A DNA stretch of 64,000 nt from Crotalaria pallida (Eukaryota > Streptophyta > Magnoliopsida > Fabales > Fabaceae), in contig CM075651.1 in the NCBI GenBank assembly GCA_037953625.1, positions 109,245,001 through 109,309,000 on the forward strand. Direction: 5' to 3'. The notes beneath the pieces are model-generated. The model saw nothing but the letters and a program-made list of their open reading frames with translations, made no database searches and had not been told where the DNA came from. The translations under genes and the position numbers were made by a program. Shown piece by piece: positions 10,105-22,904 of the stretch. Numbering within the stretch: the stretch's first letter is position 1; each line of letters starts with the position of its first letter.

Positions 10105-12512
10105 GTTTAGGATCATTCTAATGGTTATTATAAGTCCTAATACTCATTCCTAGACCATTCTAAGCCTTTAGAATACTCGCTTAACCTTTCCACATTTGTT
10201 AGAACCTCCAAGGACTCATGCTAGACCCTCTACGTCCCTTGGGGACTCAAGCATTGTTTAGGATCATTCTAATTGTTCTTATAAATAATAACACACATTC
10301 CTAGACCATTCTAACCCTTTAGAGTACTCTCTTAACCATTCTACACTTGTTATAACCTCCACGGACTCATGCTACACCCTCTACGTCCCTTGGGTAACAT
10401 GCAATGTTTAGGATCATTCTAATGGTTATTATAAGTCCTAATACTCATTCCTAGACCATTCTAAGCCTTTAGAGTACTCTCTTAACCATTCTAAACTTGT
10501 TAGAACCTCCGAGGACTCATGCTACACCCTCTACGTCCCTTGGGGTACCATGCAATGTTTAAAATCTTTCTAAAGGTTCGTATATGTCCTTATACACATT
10601 TCTAGCCATGCTAAGCCTTTAGAATACTCTCTTAACCATTCTACACTTGTTAGAACCTCCAAAGACTTATGCTACAACCTCTACATCCCTTGGGAACTCA
10701 AACAATGTTTAGGATCATTCTAATGGTTCTTATAAGTCCTGATACACATTCCTAGACCATTCTAAGCCTTTAGAGTACTCTCTTAACCATTCTACACTTG
10801 TTATAACCTCCACGGACTCATGCTACACCTTCTACGTCGCTTGGGTAACATGCAATGTTTAGGATCATTCTAATGGTTATTATAAGTCCTAATACTCATT
10901 CCTAGACCATTCTAAGCCTTTAGAATACTCTCTTAACCTTTATACACATGTTAGAACCTCCAAGGACTCATGCTACACCCTTTACGTCACTTGGGGACTC
11001 AAGCATTGTTTAGTATCATTCTAATGGTTCTTATAAGTCCTAATACTCATTCCTAGACCATTCTAACCCTTTAGAATACTCTCTTAACCTTTCCACACTT
11101 GTTAGAACCTCCAAGGACTCATGCTACACCCTCTACGTCCCTTGGGGACTCAAGCATTGTTTAGGATCATTCCAATGGTTCTTATAAGTCCAAATACACA
11201 TTCCTACACCATTCTAAGCCTTTAGAGTACTCTATAAACCATTCTACACTTGTTAGAACCTCCAAGGACTCATGCTACACCCTCTACGTCCCTTGGGTAA
11301 CAATCAATGTTTAGGATCATTCTAATGGTTATTATAAGTCCTAATACTCATTCCTAGACCATTCTAAGCCTTTAGAATACTCGCTTAACCTTTCCACATT
11401 TGTTAGAACCTCCAAGGACTCATGCTAGACCCTCTACGTCCCTTGGGGACTCAAGCATTGTTTAGGATCATTCTAATTGTTCTTATAAATAATAACACAC
11501 ATTCCTAGACCATTCTAACCCTTTAGAGTACTCTCTTAACCATTCTACACTTGTTATAACCTCCACGGACTCATGCTACACCCTCTACGTCCCTTGGGTA
11601 ACATGCAATGTTTAGGATCATTCTAATGGTTATTATAAGTCCTAATACTCATTCCTAGACCATTCTAAGCCTTTAGAGTACTCTCTTAACCATTCTAAAC
11701 TTGTTAGAACCTCCAAGGACTCATGCTACACCCTCTACGTCCCTTGGGGTACCATGCAATGTTTAAAATCTTTCTAAAGGTTCGTATATGTCCTTATACA
11801 CATTTCTAGCCATGCTATGCCTTTAGAATACTCTCTTAACCATTCTACACTTGTTAGAACCTCCAAAGACTTATCCTACAACCTCTACATCCCTTGGGAA
11901 CTCAAACAATGTTTAGGATCATTCTAATGGTTCTTATAAGTCCTGATACACATTCCTAGACCATTCTAAGCCTTTAGAGTACTCTCTTAACCATTCTACA
12001 CTTGTTATAACCTCCACGGACTCATGCTACACCCTCTACGTCGCTTGGGTAACATGCAATGTTTAGGATCATTCTAATGGTTATTATAAGTCCTAATACT
12101 CATTCCTAGACCATTCTAAGCCTTTAGAATACTCTCTTAACCTTTATACACTTGTTAGAACCTCCAAGGACTCATGCTACACCCTTTACGTCACTTGGGG
12201 ACTCAAGCATTGTTTAGTATCATTCTAATGGTTCTTATAAGTCCTAATACTCATTCCTAGACCATTCTAACCCTTTAGAATACTCTCTTAACCTTTCCAC
12301 ACTTGTTAGAACCTCCAAGGACTCATGCTACACCCTCTACGTCCCTTGGGGACTCAAGCATTGTTTAGGATCATTCCAATGGTTCTTATAAGTCCAAATA
12401 CACATTCCTACACCATTCTAAGCCTTTAGAGTACTCTCTTAACCATTCTACACTTGTTAGAACCTCCAAGGACTCATGCTACACCCTCTGCGTCCCTTGG
12501 GTAACAATCAAT
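10105..12512 (+). repeat. 8-monomer HOR, 1,204 bp, 2 copies
   Basis: Copies run 10,105-11,308 and 11,309-12,512, phased on the monomer following GGGTAACAATCAATG (also found once more just before 12,513). Shared private markers are TTCTAACCCTTTAG, TTATAACCTCCACGG, u1 (10,557 and 11,761), CCCTTGGGAACTC and AACCTTTATACAC (~10,937 and ~12,140). Differences include CCTCCGAGG/CCTCCAAGG (10,508/11,712), GCTAAGCC/GCTATGCC (10,610/11,814) and TTATGCTAC/TTATCCTAC. It uses many of the subtypes of the 11-mer that follows. Confidence 0.85.
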
Positions 12513-13868
12513 GTTTAGGATCATTCTAATGGTTATTATAAGTCCTAATACTCATTCCTACACCATTCTAAGCCTTTAGAATACTCTCTTAACCTTTCCA
12601 CACTTGTTAGAACCTCCATGGACTCATGCTACACCCTTTACGTCACTTGGGGACTCAAGCATTGTTTAGTATCATTCTAATGGTTCTTATAAGTCCTAAT
12701 ACACATTCCTAGACCACTCTAAGCCTTTAGAGTACTCTCTTAACCATTCTACACTTGTTAGAACCTCCAAGGACTCATGCTACACCCTCTACGTCCCATG
12801 GGGTACCATGCAATGTTTAGGATCATTCTAATGGTTATTATAAGTCCTAATACTCATTCCTAGACCATTCTAAGCCTTTAGAATACTCTCTTAACCTCTC
12901 CACACTTGCTAGAACGTCCAAGGACTCATGCTACAACCTCTACGTCCCATGGGGACTCAAGCATTGTTTAGGATCATTCTAATTGTTCTTATAAATAATA
13001 ACACACATTCCTAGACCATTCTAAGCCTTTAGAGTACTCTCTTAACCATTCTACACTTGTTAGAACCTCCAAGGTCTCATGCTACACCCTCTACGTCCCT
13101 TGGGTAAGCTGCAATGTTTAGGATCATTCTAATGGTTATTATAAGTCCTAATACTCATTCCTAGACCATTCTAAGCCTTTAGAATACTCTCTTAACCTTT
13201 CCACACTTGTTAGAACCTCCAAGGACTCATGCTACACCCTTTACGTCACTTGGGGAGTCAAGCATTGTTTAGTATCATTCTAATGGTTCTTATAAGTCCT
13301 AATACACATTCCTAGACCATTCTAACCTTTAGAGTACTCTCTTAACCATTCTACACTTGTTAGAACCTCCAAGGACTCATGCTACACCCTCTACGTCCCA
13401 TGGGGTACCATGCAATGTTAAGGATCATTCTAATGGTTATTATAAGTCCTAATACTCATTCCTAGACCATTCTAAGCCTTTAGAATACTCTCTTAACCAT
13501 TCTACACCTGTTAGAACCTCCAAGGACTCATGCTAGACCCTCTACGTCCCTTGGGGACTCAAGGATTGTTTAGGATCATTCTAATTGTTCTTATAAATAA
13601 TAACACACATTCCTAGACCATTCTAAGCCTTTAGAGTACTCTCTTCACCATTCTACATTTGTTAGAACCTCCAAGGACTCATGCTACACCCTCTACGTCC
13701 CTTGGGTAACATGCAATGTTGAGGATCATTCTAATGGTTATTATAAGTCCTAATACTCATTCCTAGACCATTCTAAGCCTTTAGAGTACCCTCTTAACCA
13801 TTCTAAACTTGTTAGAACCTCCAAGGACTCATGCTACACCCTCTACGTCCCTTGGGGTACCATGCAAT
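12513..13868 (+). repeat. Mixed monomers, no local HOR
   Basis: About nine monomers. The first part repeats the order seen near 9,236-9,780, including the CTTGCTAGAACG monomer. Oddities are GGGTAAGCTGC near 13,104, TTCTAACCTTTAG near 13,320 (three bases shorter than TTCTAAGCCTTTAG) and GTCAAGC near 13,257. No non-satellite sequence is present. Confidence 0.75.
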
Positions 13869-14470
13869 GTTTAAAATCTATCTAAAGGTTCGTATATGTC
13901 CTTATACACATTTCTAGCCATGCTAAGCCTTTAGAATACTCTCTTAACCATTCTACACTTGTTAGAACCTCCAAAGACTTATGCTACAACCTCAACATCC
14001 CTTGGGAACTCAAACAATGTTTAGGATCATTCTAATGGTTCTTATAAGTCCTGATACACATTCCTAGACCATTCTAAGCCTTTAGAGTACTCTCTTAACC
14101 ATTCTAAACTTGTTAGAACCTCCAAGGACTCATGCTACATCCTCTACGTCCCTTGGGGTACCATGCAATGTTTAAAATCTTTCTAAAGGTTCGTATATGT
14201 CCTTATACACATTTCTAGCCATGCTAAGCCTTTAGAATACTCTCTTAACCATTCTACACTTGTTAGAACCTCCAAAGACTTATGCTACAACCTCTACATC
14301 CCTTGGGGACTCAAACAATGTTTAGGATCATTCTAATGGTTCTTATAAGTCCTGATATACATTCCTAGACCATTCTAAGCCTTTGGAGTACTCTCTTAAC
14401 CATTCTACACTTGTTAGAACCTCCAAGGACTCATGCTACACCCTCTACGTCCCTTGGGGTACCAAGCAAT
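13869..14470 (+). repeat. Tandem dimer duplication, 301 bp x2
   Basis: Two adjacent u1-plus-partner dimers (13,869 and 14,170) precede the 11-mer array, an unusually short 301-bp u1 interval. The first has CTATCTAAAGG, CCTCAACATC and GGGAACTC; the second has CTTTCTAAAGG, CCTCTACATC and GGGGACTC. The second dimer is also the start of 11-mer copy 1. Confidence 0.8.
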
Positions 14471-14621
14471 GTTTAGGATCATTCTAATTGTTATTATAAG
14501 TCCTAATACTCTTTCCTAGACCATTCTAAGCCTTTAGAATACTCTCTTAACCTTTCCACACTTGTTAGAACCTCCAAGGACTCATGCTACACCCTCTACG
14601 TCCCTTGGGGACTCAAGCATT

Positions 14622-14922
14622 GTTTAGGATCATTCTAATTGTTCTTATAAATAATAACACACATTCCTAGACCATTCTAAGCCTTTAGAGTACTCTCTTA
14701 ACCATTCTACACTTGTTATAACCTCCACGGACTCATGCTACACCCTCTACGTCGCTTGGGTAACATGCAATGTTTAGGATCATTCTAATGGTTATTATAA
14801 GTCCTAATACTCATTCCTAGATCATTCTAAGCCTTTAGAATACTCTCTTAACCTTGATACACTTGTTAGAACCTCCAAGGACTCATGCTACACCCTTTAC
14901 GTCACTTGGGGACTCAAGCATT
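14622..14922 (+). repeat. A/B monomer dimer, 301 bp (representative)
   Basis: Example of the alternating organisation that underlies most of the array. The first monomer (A-like) has TTCTTATAAATAATAAC, ACACATTCC and TTTAGAGTACTC. The second (B-like) has TTATTATAAGTCC, CTCATTCC and TTTAGAATACTC. A-like monomers usually continue ACCATTCTACACTTG and B-like ones ACCTTTCCACACTTG, though here the B copy has ACCTTGATACACTTG. One partner is 150 bp and the other 151 bp, giving 301 bp. Most HORs in the window are built from whole dimers (4, 6, 8, 10, 12 or 16 monomers). Confidence 0.85.
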
Positions 14923-17900
14923 GTTTAGTATCATTCTAATGGTTCTTATAGGTCCTAATACACATTCCTAGACCATTCTAAGCCTTTAGAGTACTCTCTT
15001 AACCATTCTACACTTGTTAGAACCTCCAAGGACTCATGCTACACCCTCTACGTCCCATGGGGTACCATGCAATGTTTAGGATCATTCTAATGGTTATTAT
15101 AAGTCCTAATACTCATTCCTAGTCCATTCTAAGCCTTTAGAATACTCTCTTAACCTTTCCACACTTGTTAGAACCTCCAAGGACTCATGCTACACCCTCT
15201 ACGTCCCTTGGGGACTCAAGCATTGTTTAGGATCATTCAAATGGTTCTTATAAGTCCAAATACACATTCCTACACCATTCTAAGCCTTTAGAGTACTCTC
15301 TAAACCATTCTACACTTCTTAGAACCTCCAAGGACTCATGCTACACCATCTACGTCCCTTGGGTAACAATCAATGTTTAGGATCATTCTAATGGTTATTA
15401 TAAGTCCTAATACTCATTCCTAGACCATTCTAAGCCTTTAGATTACTCGCTTAACCTTTCCACATTTGTTAGAACCTCCAAGGACTCATGCTAGACCCTC
15501 TACATCCCTTGGAGACTCAAGCATTGTTTAGGATCATTCTAATTGTTCTTATAAATAATAACACACATTCCTAGACCATTCTAACCCTTTAGAGTACTCT
15601 CTTAACCATTCTACACTTGTTATAACCTCCACGGACTCATGCTACACCCTCTACGTCCCTTGGGTAACATGCAATGTTGAGGATCATTCTAATGGTTATT
15701 ATAAGTCCTAATACTCATTCCTAGACCATTCTAAGCCTTTAGAGTACTCTCTTAACCATTCTAAACTTGTTAGAACCTCCAAGGACTCATGCTACATCCT
15801 CTACGTCCCTTGGGGTACCATGCAATGTTTAAAATCTTTCTAAAGGTTCGTATATGTCCTTATACACATTTCTAGCCATGCTAAGCCTTTAGAATACTCT
15901 CTTAACCATTCTACACTTGTTAGAACCTCCAAAGACTTATGCTACAACCTCTACATCCCTTGGGGACTCAAACAATGTTTAGGATCATTCTAATGGTTCT
16001 TATAAGTCCTGATATACATTCCTAGACCATTCTAAGCCTTTAGAGTACTCTCTTAACCATTCTACACTTGTTAGAACCTCCAAGGACTCATGCTACACCC
16101 TCTACGTCCCTTGGGGTACCAAGCAATGTTTAGGATCATTCTAATTGTTATTATAAGTCCTAATACTCTTTCCTAGACCATTCTAAGCCTTTAGAATATT
16201 CTCTTAACCTTTCCACACTTGTTAGAACCTCCAAGGACTCATGCTACACCCTCTACGTCCCTTGGGGACTCAAGCATTGTTTAGGATCATTCTAATTGTT
16301 CTTATAAATAATAACACACATTCCTAGACCATTCTAAGCCTTTAGAGTACTCTCTTAACCATTCTACACTTGTTATAACCTCCACGGACTCATGCTACAC
16401 CCTCTACGTCGCTTGGGTAACATGCAATGTTTAGGATCATTCTAATGGTTATTATAAGTCCTAATACTCATTCCTAGACCATTCTAAGCCTTTAGAATAC
16501 TCTCTTAACCTTGATACACTTGTTAGAACCTCCAAGGACTCATGCTACACCCTTTACGTCACTTGGGGACTCAAGCATTGTTTAGTATCATTCTAATGGT
16601 TCATATAAGTCCTAATACACATTCCTAGACCATTCTAAGACTTTAGAGTACTCTCTTAACCATTCTACACTTGTTAGAACCTCCAAGGACTCATGCTACA
16701 CCCTCTACGTCCCATGGGGTACCATGCAATGTTTAGGATCATTCTAATGGTTATTATAAGTCCTAATACTCATTCCTAGTCCATTCTAAGCCTTTAGAAT
16801 ACTCTCTTAACCTTTCCACACTTGTTAGAACCTCCAAGGACTCATGCTACACCCTCTACGTCCCTTGGGGACTCAAGCATTGTTTAGGATCATTCAAATG
16901 GTTCTTATAAGTCCAAATACACATTCCTACACCATTCTAAGCCTTTAGAGTACTCTCTAAACCATTCTACACTTGTTAGAACCTCCAAGGACTCATGCTA
17001 CACCATCTACGTCCCTTGGGTAACAATCAATGTTTAGGATCATTCTAATGGTTATTATAAGTCCTAATACTCATTCCTAGACCATTCTAAGCCTTTAGAT
17101 TACTCGCTTAACCTTTCCACATTTGTTAGAACCTCCAAGGACTCATGCTAGACCCTCTACGTCCCTTGGGGACTCAAGCATTGTTTAGGATCATTCTAAT
17201 TGTTCTTATAAATAATAACACACATTCCTAGACCATTCTAACCCTTTAGAGTACTCTCTTAACCATTCTACACTTGTTATAACCTCCACGGACTCATGCT
17301 ACACCCTCTACGTCCCTTGGGTAACATGCAATGTTGAGGATCATTCTAATGGTTATTATAAGTCCTAATACTCATTCCTAGACCATTCTAAGCCTTTAGA
17401 GTACTCTCTTAACCATTCTAAACTTGTTAGAACCTCCAAGGACTCATGCTACATCCTCTACGTCCCTTGGGGTACCATGCAATGTTTAAAATCTTTCTAA
17501 AGGTTCGTATATGTCCTTATACACATTTCTAGCCATGCTAAGCCTTTAGAATACTCTCTTAACCATTCTACACTTGTTAGAACCTCCAAAGACTTATGCT
17601 ACAACCTCTACATCCCTTGGGGACTCAAACAATGTTTAGGATCATTCTAATGGTTCTTATAAGTCCTGATATACATTCCTAGACCATTCTAAGCCTTTGG
17701 AGTACTCTCTTAACCATTGTACACTTGTTAGAACCTCCAAGGACTCATGCTACACCCTCTACGTCCCTTGGGGTACCAAGCAATGTTTAGGATCATTCTA
17801 ATTGTTATTATAAGTCCTAATACTCTTTCCTAGACCATTCTAAGCCTTTAGAATACTCTCTTAACCTTTCCACACTTGTTAGAACCTCCAAGGACTCATG

Positions 17901-19140
17901 CTACACCCTCTACGTCCCTTGGGGACTCAAGCATTGTTTAGGATCATTCTAATTGTTCTTATAAATAATAACACACATTCCTAGACCATTCTAAGCCTTT
18001 AGAGTACTCTCTTAACCATTCTACACTTGTTATAACCTCCACGGACTCATGCTACACCCTCTACGTCGCTTGGGTAACATGCAATGTTTAGGATCATTCT
18101 AATGGTTATTATAAGTCCTAATACTCATTCCTAGATCATTCTAAGCCTTTAGAATACTCTCTTAACCTTGATACACTTGTTAGAACCTCCAAGGACTCAT
18201 GCTACACCCTTTACGTCACTTGGGGACTCAAGCATTGTTTAGTATCATTCTAATGGTTCATATAAGTCCTAATACACATTCCTAGACCATTCTAAGCCTT
18301 TAGAGTACTCTCTTAACCATTCTACACTTGTTAGAACCTCCAAGGACTCATGCTACACCCTCTACGTCCCATGGGGTACCATGCAATGTTTAGGATCATT
18401 CTAATGGTTATTATAAGTCCTAATACTCATTCCTAGACCATTCTAAGCCTTTAGAATACTCTCTTAACCTTTCCACACTTGTTAGAACCTCCAAGGACTC
18501 ATGCTACACCCTCTACGTCCCTTGGGGACTCAAGCATTGTTTAGGATCATTCCAATGGTTCTTATAAGTCCAAATACACATTCCTACACCATTCTAAGCC
18601 TTTAGAGTACTCTCTTAACCATTCTACACTTGTTAGAACCTCCCAGGACTCATGCTACACCCTCTACGTCCCTTGGGTAACAATCAATGTTTAGGATCAT
18701 TCTAATGGTTATTATAAGTCCTAATACTCATTCCTAGACCATTCTAAGCCTTTAGAATACTCGCTTAACCTTTCCACATTTGTTAGAACCTCCAAGGACT
18801 CATGCTAGACCCTCTACGTCCCTTGGGGACTCAAGCATTGTTTAGGATCATTCTAATTGTTCTTATAAATAATAACACACATTCCTAGACCATTCTAACC
18901 CTCTAGAGTACTCTCTTAACCATTCTACACTTGTTATAACCTCCACGGACTCATGCTACACCCTCTACGTCCCTTGGGTAACATGCAATGTTGAGGATCA
19001 TTCTAATTGTTATTATAAGTCCTAATACTCATTCCTAGACCATTCTAAGCCTTTAGAGTACTCTCTTAACCATTCTAAACTTGTTAGAACCTCCAAGGAC
19101 TCATGCTACACCCTCTACGTCCCTTGGGGTACCATGCAAT

Positions 19141-20796
19141 GTTTAAAATCTTTCTAAAGGTTCGTATATGTCCTTATACACTTTTCTAGCCATGCTAAGC
19201 CTTTAGAATACTCTCTTAACCATTCTACACTTGTTAGAACCTCCAAAGACTTATGCTACAACCTCTTCATCCCTTGGGGACTCAAACAATGTTTAGGATC
19301 ATTCTAATGGTTCTTATAAGTCTTGATACACATTCCTAGACCATTCTAAGCCTTTAGAGTACTCTCTTAACCATTCTACACTTGTTAGAACCTCCGAGGA
19401 CTCATGCTACACCCTCTACGTCGCTTGGGTAACATGCAATGTTTAGGATCATTCTAATGGTTATTATAAGTCCTAATACTCATTCCTAGACCATTCTAAG
19501 CCTTTAGAATACTCTCTTAACCTTGATACACTTGTTAGAACCTCCAAGGACTCATGCTACACCCTTTACGTCACTTGGGGACTCAAGCATTGTTTAGTAT
19601 CATTCTAATGGTTCATATAAGTCCTAATACACATTCCTAGACCATTCTAAGCCTTTAGAGTACTCTCTTAACCATTCTACACTTGTTATAACCTCCACGG
19701 ACTCATGCTACACCCTCTACGTCGCTTGGGTAACATGCAATGTTTAGGATCATTCTAATGGTTATTATAAGTCCTAATACTCATTCCTAGACCATTCTAA
19801 GCCTTTAGAATACTCTCTTAACCTTGATACACTTGTTAGAACCTCCAAGGACTCATGCTACACCCTTTACGTCACTTGGGGACTCAAGCATTGTTTAGTA
19901 TCATTCTAATGGTTCATATAAGTCGTAATACACATTCCTAGACCATTCTAAGCCTTTAGAGTACTCTCTTAACCATTCTACACTTGTTAGAACCTCCAAG
20001 GACTCATGCTACACCCTCTACGTCCCATGGGGTACCATGCAATGTTTAGGATCATTCTAATGGTTATTATAAGTCCTAATACTCATTCCTAGACCATTCT
20101 AAGCCTTTAGAATACTCTCTTAACCTTTCCACACTTGTTAGAACCTCCAAGGACTCATGCTACACCCTCTACGTCCCTTGGGGACTCAAGCATTGTTTAG
20201 GATCATTCCAATGGTTCTTATAAGTCCAAATACACATTCCTACACCATTCTAAGCCTTTAGAGTACTCTCTTAACCATTCTACACTTGTTAGAACCTCCC
20301 AGGACTCATGCTACACCCTCTACGTCCCTTGGGTAACAATCAATGTTTAGGATCATTCTAATGGTTATTATAAGTCCTAATACTCATTCCTAGTCCATTC
20401 TAAGCCTTTAGAATACTCGCTTAACCTTTCCACATTTGTTAGAACCTCCAAGGACTCATGCTAGACCCTCTACGTCCCTTGGGGACTCAAGCATTGTTTA
20501 GGATCATTCTAATTGTTCTTATAAATAATAACACACATTCCTAGACCATTCTAACCCTTTAGAGTACTCTCTTAACCATTCTACACTTGTTATAACCTCC
20601 ACGGACTCATGCTACACCCTCTACGTCCCTTGGGTAACATGCAATGTTGAGGATCATTCTAATTGTTATTATAAGTCCTAATACTCATTCCTAGACCATT
20701 CTAAGCCTTTAGAGTACTCTCTTAACCATTCTAAACTTGTTAGAACCTCCAAGGACTCATGCTACACCCTCTACGTCCCTTGGGGTACCATGCAAT
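19141..20796 (+). repeat. Rearranged 11-mer copy of unchanged length
   Basis: The monomer order is 1, 2/4 hybrid, 5, 6/4 hybrid, 5, 6, 7, 8, 9, 10, 11. Monomers 3 and 4 are missing as separate units. Monomer 2 ends with the GTCGCTTGGGTAAC tail of monomer 4 (19,390-19,440). Monomers 5-6 are duplicated as a 301-bp dimer; the CCTTGATACAC marker appears at 19,520 and 19,821. The loss and gain cancel, so the copy is still 11 monomers and 1,656 bp. Confidence 0.85.
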
Positions 20797-22302
20797 GTTT
20801 AAAATCTTTCTAAAGGTTCGTATATGTCCTTATACACTTTTCTAGCCATGCTAAGCCTTTAGAATACTCTCTTAACCATTCTACACTTGTTAGAACCTCC
20901 AAAGACTTATGCTACAACCTCTTCATCCCTTGGGGACTCAAACAATGTTTAGGATCATTCTAATGGTTCTTATAAGTCCTGATACACATTCCTAGACCAT
21001 TCTAAGCCTTTAGAGTACTCTCTTAACCATTCTACACTTGTTAGAACCTCCAAGGACTCATGCTACACCCTCTACGTCCCTTGGGGTACCAAGCAATGTT
21101 TAGGATCATTCTAAAGGTTATTATAAGTCCTAATACTCTTTCCTAGACCATTCTAAGCCTTTAGAATACTCTCTTAACCTTTCCACACTTGTTAGAACCT
21201 CCAAGGACTCATGCTACACCCTCTACGTCCCTTGGGGACTCAAGCTTTGTTTAGGATCATTCAAATGGTTCTTATAAGTCCAAATACACATTCCTACACC
21301 ATTCTAAGCCTTTAGAGTACTCTCTTAACCATTCTACACTTGTTAGAACCTCCCAGGACTCATGCTACACCCTCTACGTCCCTTGGGTAACAATCAATGT
21401 TTAGGATCATTCTAATGGTTATTATAAGTCCTAATACTCATTCCTAGACCATTCTAAGCCTTTAGAATACTTGCTTAACCTTTCCACATTTGTTAGAACC
21501 TCCAAGGACTCATGCTAGACCCTCTACGTCCCTTGGGGACTCAAGCATTGTTTAGGATCATTCTAATTGTTCTTATAAATAATAACACACATTCCTAGAC
21601 CATTCTAAGCCTTTAGAGTACTCTCTTAACCATTCTACACTTGTTATAACCTCCACGGACTCATGCTACACCCTCTACGTCGCTTGGGTAACATGCAATG
21701 TTTAGGATCATTCTAATGGTTATTATAAGTCCTAATACTCATCCCTAGACCATTCTAAGCCTTTAGATTACTCTCTTAACCATTCTACACCTGTTAGAAC
21801 CTCCAAGGACTCATTCTAGACCCTCTACATCCCTTGGGGACTCAAGCAATGTTTAGGATCATTCTAATGGTTCATATAAGTCCTAACACACATTCCTAGA
21901 CCATTATAAGCCTTTAGAGTACTCTTTTAACCATTCTAAACTTGTTAGAACCTCCAAGGACTCATGCTACACCCTCTACGTCCCATGGGGTACCATGCAA
22001 TGTTTAGGATCATTCTAATGGTTATTATAAGTCCTAATACTCATTCCTAGACCATTCTAAGCCTTTAGAATAATCTCTTAACCTTTCCACACTTGTTAGA
22101 ACCTCCAAGGACTCATGCTACACCCTCTACGTCCCTTGGGGACTCAAGCATTGTTTAGGATCATTCCAATGGTTCTTATAAGTCCAAATACACATTCCTA
22201 CACCATTCTAAGCCTTTAGAGTACTCTCTTAACCATTCTACACTTGTTAGAACCTCCAAGGACTCATGCTACACCCTCTACGTCCCTTGGGTAACAATCA
22301 AT
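20797..22302 (+). repeat. Decayed 11-mer remnants, mixed order
   Basis: It starts as a fifth 11-mer copy (u1, CCTGATACAC, GGGGTACCAAGC), then jumps at about 21,240 from monomer 3 to a monomer-8-like unit (TCATTCAAATGG, CCTACACC) and later to monomer 4 (GTCGCTTGGG near 21,680). It then meets subtypes typical of the next domains (GCTAGACC-like TTCTAGACC, TCCTAACACAC). All satellite. Confidence 0.75.
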
Positions 22303-22904
22303 GTTTAGGATCATTCTAATGGTTATTATAAGTCCTAATACTCATTCCTAGACCATTCTAAGCCTTTAGAATACTCGCTTAACCTTTCCACATTTGTTAG
22401 AACCTCCAAGGACTCATGCTAGACCCTCTACGTCCCTTGGGGACTCAAGCATTGTTTAGGATCATTCTAATTGTTCTTATAAATAATAACACACATACCT
22501 AGACCATTCTAAGCCTTTAGAGTACTCTCTTAACCATTCTACACTTGTTAGAACCTCCAAGGACTCATGCTACACCCTCTACGTCCCTTGGGTAACAATC
22601 AATGTTTAGGATCATTCTAATGGTTATTATAAGTCCTAATACTCATTCCTAGACCATTCTAAGCCTTTAGAATACTCGCTTAACCTTTCCACATTTGTTA
22701 GAACCTCCAAGGACTCATGCTAGACCCTCTACGTCCCTTGGGGACTCAAGCATTGTTTAGGATCATTCTAATTGTTCTTATAAATAATAACACACATTCC
22801 TAGACCATTCTAAGCCTTTAGAGTACTCTCTTAACCATTCTACACTTGTTATAACCTCCACGGACTCATGCTACACCCTCTACGTCGCTTGGGTAACATG
22901 CAAT
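22303..22904 (+). repeat. Tandem dimer duplication, 301 bp x2
   Basis: Two consecutive dimers start after GGGTAACAATCAATG at 22,303 and 22,604. Each has an ACTCGCTTAACC monomer followed by a TATAAATAATAAC monomer. Internal differences are ACACATACC against ACACATTCC (22,494/22,795). The second dimer ends TTATAACCTCCACGG with GTCGCTTGGG, while the first ends CCTCCAAGG with CCCTTGGG. Confidence 0.8.

Larger units (their letters stand above)
14170..20796 (+). repeat. 11-monomer HOR, 1,657 bp, 4 copies
   Basis: Copies run 14,170-15,826, 15,827-17,483, 17,484-19,140 and 19,141-20,796. Canonical order by marker is: 1 u1; 2 CCTGATATAC; 3 GTTATTATAAG with CTCTTTCC; 4 TATAAATAATAAC, TTATAACCTCCACGG and GTCGCTTGGG; 5 CCTTGATACAC; 6 GTTTAGTATC and CCCATGGGG; 7 CTCATTCC and CTTTCC; 8 TCCAAATACAC and CCTACACC; 9 ACTCGCTTAACC; 10 TTCTAACCC; 11 GTTGAGGATC. 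The first three copies keep this order exactly; the fourth is rearranged. The odd length arises because monomers 10 and 11 are both TTTAGAGTACTC types. This is the longest regular HOR run in the window. Confidence 0.9.

Noticed and set aside
14170..20796. Tandem transposon or LTR copies as the source of the 1,657-bp period
   Set aside because: The period resolves fully into eleven 150-151-bp monomers, with no terminal repeats, target-site duplications or coding domains.
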